NCBI GenBank assembly: GCA_032622095.1
Contig: CP136068.1
Coordinates: 62,642,025 to 62,706,024 of the forward strand
Source: Siphonodentalium dalli
Taxonomy: Eukaryota; Mollusca; Scaphopoda; Gadilida; Siphonodentaliidae
Length of the DNA: 64,000 nt
Reading direction: 5' to 3'
In this document: positions 27,286 through 39,755 of the stretch, one piece after another
Numbering within the stretch: the stretch's first letter is position 1
Layout: each line of letters starts with the position of its first letter
The notes under the pieces: model-generated
What the model was told of the DNA's origin: nothing
Seen by the model: the letters and a program-made list of their open reading frames with translations, nothing else
Databases searched by the model: none
Program-made: the position numbers and the translations under genes

Positions 27286-29406
27286 CTCCATGTACACTCA
27301 TATATTAGTTCCTCCATGTACACTCATATATTAGTTCCTCCCTGTCCTCTCTTATGAGTTCCTCCCTGTCCACTATTATATGAGTTGCTGCCTGTCCACT
27401 CGTATATGAGTTCCAGCCTGTCCACTCGTATATGAGTTCCAGCCTGTCCACTCTTATATGAGTTCCTACCTGTCCACTCCTATATGAGATCCTGCATGTC
27501 CACTCTTATGAGTTCCTCCATGTCCACTCCTATGAGTTCCTCCCTGTTCACTCTTATGAGTTCCTCCCTGTCCACTCTTATATGAGTTCCTGCCTGTCCA
27601 CTCTTATATGAGTTCCAGCCTGTCCACTCTTATATGAGTTCCTGCCTGTCCACTCTTATATGAGTTCCTCCCTGTCCACTTTATATGAGTTCCTCCCTGT
27701 CCACTCTTATATGAGTTCCCCCTGTCCACTCTTATATGAGTTCCTCATTTCCACACTTATATGAGTTCCTCCCAGTCCACTCTTATATGAGTTGCTGCCT
27801 GTCCACTATTATATGAGTCCCAGCCTGTCCACTCTTATATGAGTTCCTGCCTGTCCACTCTTACGAGTTCCTCCATGTCCACTCCTATGAGTTCCTCCCT
27901 GTCCACTCTTATGAATTCCTCCCTGTCCACTCTTATATGAGTTCAGGCCTGTCCACTCTTATATGAGTTCCAGCCTGTTCACTCTTATATGAGTTCCTCC
28001 CTGTCCACTTTATATGAGTTCCTCCCTGTCCACTCTTATATGAGTTCCTGCCTGTCCACTCTTATATGAGTCCCAGCCTGTCCACTCTTATATGAATTCC
28101 TGCATGTCCACTCTTATATGAGTTCTTCCCTGTCCACTCTTATATGAGTTCCTCCCTGTCAACTCTTATGAGTTCCTCCCTGTACACTGCTATATGAGTT
28201 CCTGCCTGTCCACTCTTATATGAGTTCCTGCCTGTCCACTCTCATATGAGTTCCTGCCTGTCCACTCTTATATGGGTTCCTACCTGTCCACTCTTATATG
28301 AGTTCCTCCCTGTCCACTCTTATATGAGTTCCTCCCTGTCCACTCTTATATGAGTTCCTCCCTGTCCACTCTAATATGAGTTCCTCCCTGTCCACTCTTA
28401 TATTAGTTCCTCCCTGTCCGCTCTTATATTAGTTCCTCCCTGTAAACTCATATATTAGTTCCTCCCTGTCCTCTCTTATATGAGTTCCTCCCTGTCCACT
28501 CTTATATGAGTTGCTGCCTGTCCACTCGTATATGAGTTCCAGCCTGTCCACTCTTATGAGTTCCTCCATGTCCACTCTTATGAGTTCCTCCCTGTCCACT
28601 CTTATATGAGTTCCTGACTGTCCACTCTTATGAGTTCCAGCCTGTCCACTCTTATGAGTTCCAGCCTGTACACTCTTATATGAGTTCCTCCCTGTCCACT
28701 CTTATATTAGTTCCTCCCTGTCCACTCTTATATTAGTTCCTCCCTGTTGACTCTTATATTAGTTCCTCCCTGTCCACTCTTATATTAGTTCTTCCATGTC
28801 CACTCTTATATTAGTTCCTCCCTGTCCACTCTTATATTAGTTCCTCCATGTACACTCATATATTAGTTCCTCCCTGTCCTCTCTTATGAGTTCCTCCCTG
28901 TCCACTATTATATGAGTTGCTGCCTGTCCACTCGTATATGAGTTCCAGCCTGTCCACTCGTATATGAGTTCCAGCCTGTCCACTCTTATATGAGTTCCTG
29001 CCTGTCCACTCTTATATGAGTTCCTGCCTGTCCACTCTTATGAGTTCCTCCATGTCCACTCCTATGAGTTCCTCCCTGTTCACTCTTATGAGTTCCTCCC
29101 TGTCCACTATTATATGAGTTCCTGCCTGTCCACTCTTATATGAGTTCCAGCCTGTCCACTCTTATATGAGTTCCTGCCTGTCCACTCTTATATGAGTTCC
29201 TCCCTGTCCACTTTATATGAGTTCCTCCCTGTCCACTCTTATATGAGTTCCCCCTGTCCACTCTTATATGAGTTCCTCATTTCCACACTTATATGAGTTC
29301 CTCCCAGTCCACTCTTATATGAGTTGCTGCCTGTCCACTATTATATGAGTCCCAGCCTGTCCACTCTTATATGAGTTCCTGCCTGTCCACTCTTATGAGT
29401 TCCTCC

Positions 29407-32400
29407 ATGTCCACTCCTATGAGTTCCTCCCTGTCCACTCTTATGAGTTCCTCCCTGTCCACTCTTATATGAGTTCCTGCCTGTCCACTCTTATATTAGT
29501 TCAAGCCTGTCCACTCTTATATGAGTTCCTCCCTGTCCACTTTATATGAGTTCCTCCCTGTCCACTCTTATATGAGTTCCCCCTGTCCACTCTTATATGA
29601 GTTCCTCATTTCCACTCTTATATGAGTTCCTCCCAGTCCACTCTTATATGAGTTGCTGCCTGTCCACAATTATATGAGTCCCAGCCTGTACACTCTTATA
29701 TGAATTCCTGCCTGTCCACTATTATATGAGTTCCTCCCTGTCCACTTTATATGAGTTCCTCCCTGTCCACTCTTATATGAGTTCCTCCTTGTCCACTCTT
29801 ATATGAGTTCCTCCTTGTCCACTCTTATATGAGTTGCTCCCTGTCCATTCTTTTATGAGTTTATCCCTGTCCACTCAAATATGAGTTCCTCCCTGACCAC
29901 TCTTATATGTGTTCCTGCATGTCCACTCTTATATGAGTTCCTGCCTGTCCACTCTTATGAGTTCCTCCCTGTCCACTCTTATATGAGTTTCTCCATGTCC
30001 ACTCTTATATGAGTTCCTCCCTGACCACTCTTATATGAGTTCCTGCCTGTCCACTCTTATATGAGTTCCCCCTGTCTACTCTTATGAGTTTCTCCCTGTC
30101 CACTCTTATATGAGTTTCCCCTGTCCACTCTTATATAAGTTCCTCATTTCCACTCTTATATGAGTTCCTCCCAGTCCACTCTTATATGAGTTGCTGCCTG
30201 TCCACTAATATATGAGTCCCAGCCTGTCCACTCTTATATGAATTCCTGCATGTCCACTCTTATATGAGTTCTTCCCTGTCCACTCTTATATGAGTTCCTC
30301 CCTGTCAACTCTTATGAGTTCCTCCCTGTACACTGCTATATGAGTTCATGCCTGTCCACTCTTGTATGAGTTCCTGCCTGTCCACTCTCATATGAGTTCC
30401 TGCCTGTCCACTCTTATATGGGTTCCTACCTGTCCACTCTTATATGAGTTCCTCCCTGTCCACTCTTATATGAGTTCCTCCCTGTCCACTCTTATATGAG
30501 TTCCTCCCTGTCCACTCTTATATGAGTTCCTCCCTGTCCACTCTTATATTAGTTCCTCCCTGTACACTCATATATTAGTTCCTCCCTGTCCTATCTTATA
30601 TGAGTTCCTCCCTGTCCACTCTTATATGAGTTCTTCCCAGTCCACTCTTATGAGTTCCTCCCTGTCCACTCTTATATGAGTTTCTCCATGTCCAATCTTA
30701 TATGAGTTACTCCCTGACCACTCTTATATGAGTTCCTGCCTGTCCACTCTTATATGAGTTCCCCCTGTCTACTCTTATGAGTTCCTCCCTGTCCACTCTT
30801 ATATGAGTTTCCCCTGTCCACTCTTATATGAGTTCCTCCCTGTCCACTCTTATATGAGTTCCTCCCTGTCCACTCTTATATGAGTTCCTGCCTGTCCACT
30901 CTTATATGAGTCCCAGCCTGTCCACTCTTATATGAATTCCTGCATGTCCACTCTTATATGAGTTCTTCCCTGTCCACTCTTATATGAGTTCCTCCCTGTC
31001 AACTCTTATGAGTTCCTCCCTGTACTCTGCTATATGAGTTCCTGCCTGTCCACTCTTATATGAGTTCCTGCCTGTCCACTCTCATATGAGTTCCTGCCTG
31101 TCCACACTTATATGGGTTCCTACCTGTCCACTCTTATATGAGTTCCTCCCTGTCCACTCTTATATGAGTTCCTCCCTGTCCACTCTTATATGAGTTCCTC
31201 CCTGTCCACTCGTATATGAGTTCCTCCCTGTCCACTCTTATATTAGTTCCTCCCTGTCCACTCTTATATTAGTTCCTCCCTGTACACTCATATATTAGTT
31301 CCTCCCTGTTCTCTCTTATATGAGTTCCTCCCTGTCCACTCTTATATGATTTGCTGCCTGTCCACTCGTATATGAGTTCCTGCCTGTCCACTTTATATGA
31401 GTTCCAGCCTGTCCACTCTTATATGAGTTCCTCCCTGTCCACTCTTATATGATTTGCTGCCTGTCCACTCGTATATGAATTCCTGCCTGTCCACTCTTAT
31501 ATGAGTTCCAGCCTGTCCACTCGTATATGAGTTCCTGCCTGTCCACTCTTATATGAGTTCCTCCCTGTCCACTCTTATATTAGTTCCTCCCTGTCCACTC
31601 TTATATTAGTTCCTCCCTGTTGACACTTATATTAGTTCCTCCCTGTCCACTCTTATATTAGTTCCTCCATGTCCACTCTTATATTAGTTCCTCCCCGTCC
31701 ACTCTTATATTAGTTGCTCCATGTACACTCATATATTAGTTCCTCCCTGTCCTCTCTTATGAGTTCCTCCCTGTCCACTATTATATGAGTTGCTGCCTGT
31801 CCACTCGTATATGAGTTCCAGCCTGTCCACTCGTATATGAGTTCCAGCCTGTCCACTCTTATATGAGTTCCTGCCTGTCCACTCTTATATGAGTTCCTGC
31901 CTGTCCACTCTTATGAGTTCCTCCATGTCCACTCCTATGAGTTTCTCCCTGTTCACTCTTATGAGTTCCTCCCTGTCCACTCTTATATGAGTTCCTGCTT
32001 GTCCACTCTTATATGAGTTCCAGCCTGTCCACTCTTATATGAGTTCCGGCCTGTCCACTCTTATATGAGTTCCTCCCTGTCCACTTTATATGAGTTCCTC
32101 CCTGTCCACTCTTATATGAGTTCCCCCTGTCCACTCTTATATGAGTTCCTCATTTCCACTCTTATATGAGTTCCTCCCAGTCCACTCTTATATGAGTTGC
32201 TGCCTGTCCACTATTATATGAGTCCCAGCCTGTCCACTCTTATATGAGTTCCTGCCTGTCCACTCTTATGAGTTCCTCCATGTCCACTCCTATGAGTTCC
32301 TCCCTGTCCACTCTTATTAGTTCCTCCCTGTCCACTCTTATATGAGTTCCTGCCTGTCCACTCTTATATGAGTTCCAGCCTGTCCACTCTTATATGAGTT

Positions 32401-33480
32401 CCTGCCTGTCCACTCTTATATGAGTTCCTCCCTGTCCACTTTATATGAGTTCCTCCCTGTCCACTCTTATATGAGTTCCCCCTGTCCACTCTTATATGAG
32501 TTCCTCATTTCCACTCTTATATGAGTTCCTCCCAGTCCACTCTTATATGAGTTGCTGCCTGTCCACAATTATATGAGTCCCAGCCTGTACACTCTTATAT
32601 GAATTCCTGCATGTCCACTCTTATATGAGTTCCTCCCTGTCCACTCTTATATGAGTTCCTGCCTGTCCACTCTTATATGAGTTCCTGCCTGTCCACTCTT
32701 ATATGGGTTCCTCCCTGTCCACTCTTATATGAGTTCCTCCCTGTCCACTCTTATATGAGTTCCTCCCTGTCCACTCTTATATGAGTTCCTCCCTGTACAC
32801 TCATATATTAGTTCCTCCCTGTCCTCTCTTATATGAGTTCCTCCCTGTCCACTCTTATATGAGTTGCTGCCTGTCCTCTCTTATGAGTTTCTCCCTGTCC
32901 ACTCTTATGAGTTCCTCCATGTCCTCTCTTATGAGTTTCTCCCTGTCCACTCTTATATGAGTTCCTGCCTGTCCACTCTTATGAGTTCCAGCCTGTCCAC
33001 TCTTATGAGTTCCTCCCTGTCCACTCTTATATGAGTTCCTCCCTGTCCACTCTTATATTAGTTCCTCCCTGTCCACTCTTATATTAGTTCCTACCTGTCC
33101 ACTCTTATATTAGTTCCTCCATGTACACTCATATATTAGTTCCTCCCTGTCCTCTCTTATGAGTTCCTCCCTGTCCACTATTATATGAGTTGCTGCCTGT
33201 CCACTCGTATATGAGTTCCAGCCTGTCCACTCGTATATGAGTTCCAGCCTGTCCACTCTTATATGAGTTCCTGCCTGTCCACTCTTATATGAGTTCCTGC
33301 CTGTCCACTCTTATGAGTTCCTCCATGTCCACTCTTATGAGTTCCTCCCTGTATACTCTTATATGAGTTCCTGCCTGTCCACTCTTATATGAGTTCCAGC
33401 CTGTCCACTCTTATATGAGTTCCTGCCTGTCTACTCTTATATGAGTTCCTCCCTGTCCACTTTATATGAGTTCCTCCTTG
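29407..33480 (+). repeat. Continuation block, partial third copy of the 7.7-kb family
   Basis: Markers follow the second half of the 7.7-kb copies: TTTATCCCTGTCCACTC with CAAATATGAG (about 29850, compare 25992 and 18308), TGCTATATGAG (30331 and 31027), CTCATATGAG, TATGGGTTCC and TATATTAG runs. The block then duplicates part of itself, with two rounds of GTTCCCCCTGTCC, CTCATTTCC and CACAATTATATG (29660 and 32562). Nearly all of it recurs 30.5 kb downstream. Confidence 0.8.
31572..31735 (+). repeat. Run of TATATTAG monomers with GTTGCTCCATG end
   Basis: Six units. The last has GTTGCTCCATGTACAC. One unit reads TTGACACTTATATTAG and another CCCCGTCC; both are single-base differences from the counterpart at 62100-62260. 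Confidence 0.8.
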
Positions 33481-34097
33481 TCCACTCTTATATGGGTTCC
33501 TGCCTGTCCCCTCTTATATGAGTTCCCCTTGTCCACTCTTATATGAGTTGCTCCCTGTCCATTCTTTTATGAGTTTCTCCCTGTCCACTCAAATATGAGT
33601 TCCTCCCTGACCACTCTTATATGTGTTCCTGCCTGTCCACTCTTATATGAGTTTCTCCTTGTCCACTCTTATGAGTTCCTCCCTGTCCACTCTTATATGA
33701 GTTTCTCCATGTCCACTCTTATATGAGTTCCTCCCTGACCACTTTTATATGAGTTCCTGCCTGTCCACTCTTATATGAGTTCCCCCTGTCTACTCTTATG
33801 AGTTCCTCCCTGTCCACTCTTATATGAGTTCCCCCTGTCCACTCTTATATGAGTTCCCCCATGTCCACTCTTATATGAGTTCCTCCATGTCCACCCTTAT
33901 ATGAGTTACTCCCTGTCCAATCTTATATGAGTTGCTGCCTGCCACTCTTATATGAGTTCATCCATGTCCACTCTTATATGAGTTCCTCTCTTTCCACTCT
34001 TATATGAGTTGCTGCCTGCCACTAGTATATGAGTTCATCCATGTCCACTCTTATATGAGTTGCTGTCTGTCCACTCTTATATGAGTTCGCCCTGTCC

Positions 34098-34112
34098 ACT
34101 CTTTAAATATAT
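34098..34112 (+). repeat. Small interruption: CTCTTTAAATATATGAG
   Basis: A monomer reads CTCTTTAAATATATGAG where CTCTTATATGAG is expected. About five A/T bases are added in the central TA-rich part, immediately before a GTTGGACCTGTATAC unit. It looks like local slippage rather than insertion of an element. Confidence 0.85.
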
Positions 34113-34960
34113 GAGTTGGACCTGTATACTCTTATATGAGTTCCTCCCTGTCAACTCTTATATGAGTTGCTGACTGTCCACTCTTATATGAGTTGCTGCA
34201 TGTCCACTCTAATATGAATTCATCCTTGTCCACTCTTATATGAGTTCCTCCCTGTCCACTCTTATATGACATCCTGCCTATCCACTCTTATATGAATTCC
34301 TCTTTCTCGACTCTTATATGAGTTCATCCCTGTCCACTCTTATATGAGTTCCTCACAGTGCACTCTTATATGAGTTCCTCATTGTCCACTCTTATATGAG
34401 TCCATCATTGTCCACTCTTATATGAGTTGCTGCCTGTCCACTCGTATATGAGTTCCCCCCTGCCCACTCTTGTGAGTTCCCCATTGTCCACTCGTATATG
34501 AGTTGCTGCCTGTCCACTATTATATGAGTTCCAGTCTGTCCACTCTTATATGAGTTCCTCATTTTCCACTCTTATATGAGTTCCTCATTTTCCACTCTTA
34601 TATGAGTTCCTCCCAGTCCACTCTTATATGAGTTGCTGCCTGTCCACTATTATATGAGCCCCAGCCTGTCCACTCTTGTGTGAATTCCTGCATGTCAACT
34701 CTTATATGAGTTCTTCCCTGTCCACTCTTATATGAGTTGCTCCCTGTCCACTCTTATATGAGTTCCTCCCTGTCCACTCTTATATGAGTTCCTGCCTGTC
34801 CACTCTTATATGGGTTGCTGCCTGTCCACTCTTATATAAGTTCCTCCCTGTCCACTCTTATATTAGTTCCTCCCTGCCCACTCTTATATTAGTTCCTCCC
34901 TGTCCACTCATATATTAGTGTCTCCCTGTCCTCTCTTATATGAGATCCTCCCTGTCCACT

Positions 34961-35000
34961 CTTATATATATATCTTTATTTCCTCCGATTCAGTTCCTCC
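34961..35000 (+). other. Non-repeat interruption (TA-run and unique bases)
   Basis: After CCACTCTTA the sequence runs TATATATATC, then TTTATTTCCTCCGATTCAG, before the array resumes at TTCCTCCCTGTCC. The TA part can be slippage, but TTTATTTCCTCCGATTCAG does not derive simply from a monomer. This is the most monomer-unlike stretch in the forward array. It holds no recognisable element. Confidence 0.8.
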
Positions 35001-35881
35001 CTGTCCACTCTTATGAGTTGCTGACTGTCCACTCTTATATGAGTTCCTCCTTGTCCACTCTTATATGATTTGCTGCCTGCCACTATTATATGAGTTCATC
35101 CATGTCCACTCTTATATGAGTTTCTGTCTGTACACTCTTATATGAGTTCCTCCCTGTCCATTCTTATATGAGTTGCTGAGTGTCCACTCTTATATCAGTT
35201 CCTGCCTGTCCAATCTTATATGAGTTGCTGCCTGCCACTATTATATGAGTTCATCCACGTCCACTCTTATATGAGATGCTGTCTGTCCACTCTTATATGA
35301 GTTCCTCCCTGTCCACTCTTATATGAGTTGGACCTGTATACTCTTATATGAGTTCCTCCCTGTCCACTCTTATATGAATTCCTGCATGTCCACTCTTATA
35401 TGAGTTCTTCCCTGTCCACTCTTATATGAGTTCCTCCCTGTCAACTCTTATGAGTTCCTCCCTGTACACTGTTATATGAGTTCCTGCCTGTCCACTATTA
35501 TATGAGTTGCTGCCTGTCCACTCTTATATGAGTTCCTCCCTGTCCACTCTTATATGAGTTCCTCCTTGTCCACTCTTATATTAGTTCCTCCCTGTCCACT
35601 CTTATATTAGTTCCTCCATGTACACTCATATATTAATTCCACCCTGTCCTCTCTTATATGAGTTCCTCCCTGTCCACTCTTATATGAGTTGCTGCCTGTC
35701 CACTCGTATATGAGTTTCAGCCTGTCCACTCTTATGAGTTCCTCCATGTCCACTCTTATGAGTTCCTCCCTGTCCACTCTTATATGAGTTCCTGCCTGTC
35801 CACTCTTATAAGTTCCAGCCTGTCCACTCTTATGAGTTCCAGCCTGTCCACTCTTATATGAGTTCCTCCCTGTCCACTCTT

Positions 35882-36020
35882 ATATTAGTTCCTCCCTGTC
35901 CACTCTTATATTAGTTCATCCCTGTCCACTCTTATATTAGTTCCTCCCTGTCCACTCTTATATTAGTTCCTCCCTGTCCACTCTTATATTAGTTCCTCCA
36001 TGTACACTCATATATTAGTT
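35882..36020 (+). repeat. Run of TATATTAG monomers
   Basis: Five units plus the CATGTACACTCATATATTAG end. One unit has GTTCATCCC, and CCCCTCTTATGAG follows in place of CCTCTCTTATGAG. A second run lies at 36238-36350. Confidence 0.8.
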
Positions 36021-37560
36021 CCTCCCTGTCCCCTCTTATGAGTTCCTCCCTGTCCACTATTATATGAGTTGCTGCCTGTCCACTCGTATATGAGTTCCAG
36101 CCTGTCCACTCGTATATGAGTTCCAGCCTGTCCACTCTTGTATGAGCTCCTGCCTGTCCACTCTTATGAGTTCCTCCATGTCCACTCTTATGAGTTCCTC
36201 CCTGTCCACTCTTATGAGTTCCTCCCTGTCCACTCTTATATTAGTTCCTCCCTGTCCACTCTTATATTAGTTCCTCCCTGTCCACTCTTATATTAGTTCC
36301 TCCCAGTCCACTCTTATATTAGTTCCTCCATGTACACTCATATATTAGTTCCTCCCTGTCCTCTCTTATGAGTTCTTCCCTGTCCACTATTATATGAGTT
36401 GCTGCCTGTCCACTCGTATATGAGTTTCAGCCTGTCCACTCGTATATGAGTTCCAGCCTGTCCACTCTTATATGTGTTCCTGCCTGTCCACTCTTATATG
36501 AGTTCCTGCCTGTCCACTCTTATGAGTTCCTCCATGTCCACTCTTATGAGTACCTCCCTGTCCACTCTTATGGGTTCCTCCCTGTCCACTCTTATATGAG
36601 TTCCTGCCTGTCCACTCGTATATGAGTTCCAGCCTGTCCACTCTTATATGAGTTCCTGCCTGTCCACTCTTATATGAGTTCATCCCTGTCCACTTTATAT
36701 GAGTTCCTCCCTGTCCACTCTTATACGAGTTCCTGCCTGTCCACTCTTATATGAGTTCCCCCTTGTCCACTCTTATATGAGTTGCTCCCTGTCCATTCTT
36801 TTATGAGTTTCTCCCTGTCCACTCAAATATGAGTTCCTCCCTGACCACTATTATATGTGTTCCTGCCTGTCCACTCTTATATGAGTTCCTCCCAGTCCAC
36901 TCTTATGAGTTCCTCCCTGTCCACTCTTATATGAGTTTCTCCATGTCCACTCTTATATGAGTTCCTCCCTGACCACTCTTATATGAGTTCCTGCCTGTCC
37001 ACTCTTATATGAGTTCCCCCTGTCTACTCTTATGAGTTCCTCCCTGTCCACTCTTATATGAGTTCCCCCTGTCCACTCTTATATGAGTTCCTCCATGTCC
37101 ACCCTTATATGAGTTCCTCCCTGTCCAATTTTATATGAGTTGCTGCCTGCCACTCTTATATGAGTTCATCCATGTCCACTCTTATATGAGTTCCTGCCTG
37201 TCCACCATTATATGAGTCCCAGCCTGTCCACTTTTATATGAGTTCCTGCATGTCCACTCTTATATGAGTTCTTCCCTGTCCACTCTTATATGAGTTCCTC
37301 CCTGTCCACTCTTATATGAGTAGCTGCCTGTCCACTCTTATATGAGTTGCTGCCTGTCCACCCTTATATGAGTTGCTGCCTGTCCACTCTTATGAGTTGC
37401 TGCCTGTCCACTCTTATATAAGTTCATCCCTGTCCACTCTTATATTAGTTCCTCCATGCCCACTCTTATATGAGTTCCTCCCTGTCCTCTCTTATATGAG
37501 TTCCTCCCTGTCCATTCTTATAGGAGTTGCTGCCTGTCCACTCTTATGTATGAGTTGCTG

Positions 37561-37680
37561 CCTGTCCACTCTTATGAGTTGCTGCCTGTCCACTCTTATG
37601 AGTTGCTGCCTGTCCACTCTTATGAGTTGCTGCCTGTCCACTCTTATGAGTTGCTGCCTGTCCACTCTTATGAGTTGCTG
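37561..37680 (+). repeat. Pure run of 24-bp monomers
   Basis: Five identical 24-bp units (CCTGTCCACTCTTATGAG plus TTGCTG) follow one another. Since 24 is divisible by three, one frame stays open on each strand. This makes the longest open frame of the window (37373-37681, 102 codons, an eight-residue repeat MSCCLSTL) and a reverse one at 37492-37731 (RVDRQQLI repeat). I see no start context, no biased codon use and no conservation argument for a protein. Confidence 0.9.
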
Positions 37681-38699
37681 ACTGTCCACTCTTATATCAG
37701 TTCCTGCCTGTCCACTCTTATATGAGTTCATCCATGTCCACTCTTATATGAGTTGCTGTCTGTACACTCTTATATGAGTTCCTCCCTGTCAACTCTTATG
37801 AGTTGCTGACTGTCCACTCTTATATCAGTTCCTGCCTGTCCACTCTTATATGAGTTCCTCCCTGTCCACTCTTATATGAGTTGCTGCCTGCCACTATTAT
37901 ATGAGTTCATCCATGTCCACTCTTATATGAGATGCTGTCTGTCCACTCTTATATGAGTTCCTCCCTGTCCACTCTTATATGAGTTGGACCTGTATACTAT
38001 TATATGAGTTCCTCCCTGTCCACTCTTATATGAGTTGCTGACTGTCCACTCTTATATGAGTTCCTGCATGTCCACTCTTATATGAATTCACCCTTGTCCA
38101 CTCTTATATGAGTTCCTCCCTGTCAACTCTTATATGAGTTCCTGCCTGTCCACTCTTATGTGAATTCCTCCTTGTCCACTCTTATATGAGTTCCTCCCTG
38201 TCCACTCTTATATGAGTTCCCTCATTGTCCACTCTTATATGAGTTGCTGCCTGTCCACTATTATAAGAGTTCCAGTCTGTCCACTCTTATATGAGTTCCT
38301 CATTTTCCACTCTTATATGAGTTCCTCCCATTCCACTCTTATATGAGTTGATGCCTGTCCACTATTATATGAGTCCCAGCCTGTCCACTCTTATATGAAT
38401 TCCTGCATGTCCACTCTTATATGAGTTCTTCCCTGTCCACTCTTATATGAGTTCCTCCCTGTCAACTCTTATGAGTTCCTCCCTGTACACTGCTATATGA
38501 GTTCCTGCCTGTCCACTCTTATATGAGTTCCGGCCTGTCCACTCTTATATGAGTTCCTGCCTGTCCACTCTTATATGGGTTCCTCCCTGTCCACTCTTAT
38601 ATGAGTTCCTCCCTGTCCACTCTTATATGAGTTACTCCCTGTCCACTCTTATATGAGTTCCTCCCTGTCCACTCTTATATGAGTTCCTCCCTGTCCACT

Positions 38700-39754
38700 C
38701 TTATATGAGTTCCTCCCTGTCCACTCTTATGAGTTCCTCCCTGTCCACTCTTATATGAGTTCCTCCCTGTCCACTCTTATGAGTTCCTGCGTGTGCACTC
38801 TTATATGAGTTCCTGCGTGTCCACTCTTATATGAGTTGCTCCCTGTCCACTCCTATATGAGTTGCTCCCTGTCCACTCTTTTATGAGTTGCTCCCTGTCC
38901 ACTCTTTTATGAGTTGCTCCCTGTCCACCTTATATGAGTTGCTGACTGTCCACTCTTATATGAGTTCCTGCCTGTCCACTCTTATATGAGTTCCTCCCTG
39001 TCCACTAGTATATGAGTTGCTGCCTGCCACTAGTATATGAGTTCATCCATGTCCACTCTTATATGAGTTGCTGTCTGTCCACTCTTAAATGAGTTCCTCC
39101 CTGTCCACTCTTATATGAGTTGCTGCATGTCCACTCTTATATGAATTCATCCTTGTCCACACTTATATTAGTTCCTCCCTATCCACTCTTATATGAGTTC
39201 TCACAGTCCATTCTTATATGAGTTCCTCATTGTCCACTCTTATATGAGTCCCTCATTGTCCACTCTTATATGAGTTGCTGCCTGTCCACTCGTATATGAG
39301 TTCCTCCCTGTCCACTCTTGTGAGTTCCTCATTGTCCACTCGTATATGAGTTGCTGCCTGTCCACTATTATATGAGTTCCAGTCTGTCCACTCTTATATG
39401 AGTTCCTCATTTTCCACTCTTATATGAGTTCCTCATTTTCCACTCTTATATGAGTTCATCCCAGTCCACTCTTATATGAGTTCCTACCTGTCCACCATTA
39501 TATGAGTCCCACCCTGTCCACTTTTATATGAGTTCCTGCATGTCCACTCTTATATGAGTTCTTCCCTGTCCACTCTTATATGAGTTCCTCCCTCTCCACT
39601 CTTATATGAGTAGCTGCCTGTCCACTCTTATATGAGTTGCTGCCTGTCCACACTTATATGAGTAGCTGCCTGTCCACTCTTATATGAGTTGCTGCCTGTC
39701 CACTCTTATATGAGTTGCTGCCTGTCCACTCTTATGCGTTGCTGCCTGTCCATG
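38700..39754 (+). repeat. Forward array leading into the inversion
   Basis: Domain-A-like units: GTGTGCACTC, two TTTTATGAG units near 38875-38925, GCCTGCCACTAG, CTCATTTTCC twice, then GAGTAGCTGCC and GTTGCTGCC alternating. The last forward unit, CTTATGCGTTGCTGCC, carries a CpG and stops at GTCCATG (39754). Confidence 0.75.
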
Positions 39755-39755
39755 C

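Larger units (their letters stand above)
21670..29406 (+). repeat. 7.7-kb segmental tandem duplication, copy 2
   Basis: This begins directly after copy 1 and matches it to about 29406. The offset is 7684 bp at the start, 7685 after one added C (CCTGTCCCACTC, about 23965), 7711 after an added CGTATATGAGTTCCAGCC unit (about 27430), and one further monomer is added near 29150. Copy 2 is thus about 53 bp longer. Its right part is also the template-like match for 57945 onward. Confidence 0.9.
33480..39755 (+). repeat. Mosaic block of both variant families
   Basis: 33400-33970 is echoed at 36630-37180 (GTTGCTCCCTGTCCATTC at 33547 and 36781; offset 3234 falling to 3208, one monomer). 34000-36500 follows the order of 15.1-18.1 kb at an offset of about 18.5-18.9 kb, for example GAGTTCCCCCCTG with TCTTGTGAG, GTTGGACCTGTATAC (35328) and AATTCCACCCTGTCC (35636 and 17096). 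From 37200 to 39750 come GTAGCTGCC, 24-bp CTTATGAG units and a domain-A-like stretch with TGCCTGCCACTAG. All monomers are forward. Confidence 0.75.

Noticed and set aside
34961-35000. Transposon insertion
   Set aside because: The stretch is about 40 bases, with no terminal repeats, no target-site duplication and no coding part.
36468-36683. 71-codon reverse-strand open frame
   Set aside because: It consists of 24-bp CTTATGAG and CTTATGGG units plus 26-bp units, with no features beyond the repeat.
37373-37681. 102-codon open frame with an eight-residue repeat
   Set aside because: It is produced by a run of 24-bp monomers. An overlapping reverse frame (37492-37731) is open for the same reason. 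There is no non-repeat coding sequence around it.
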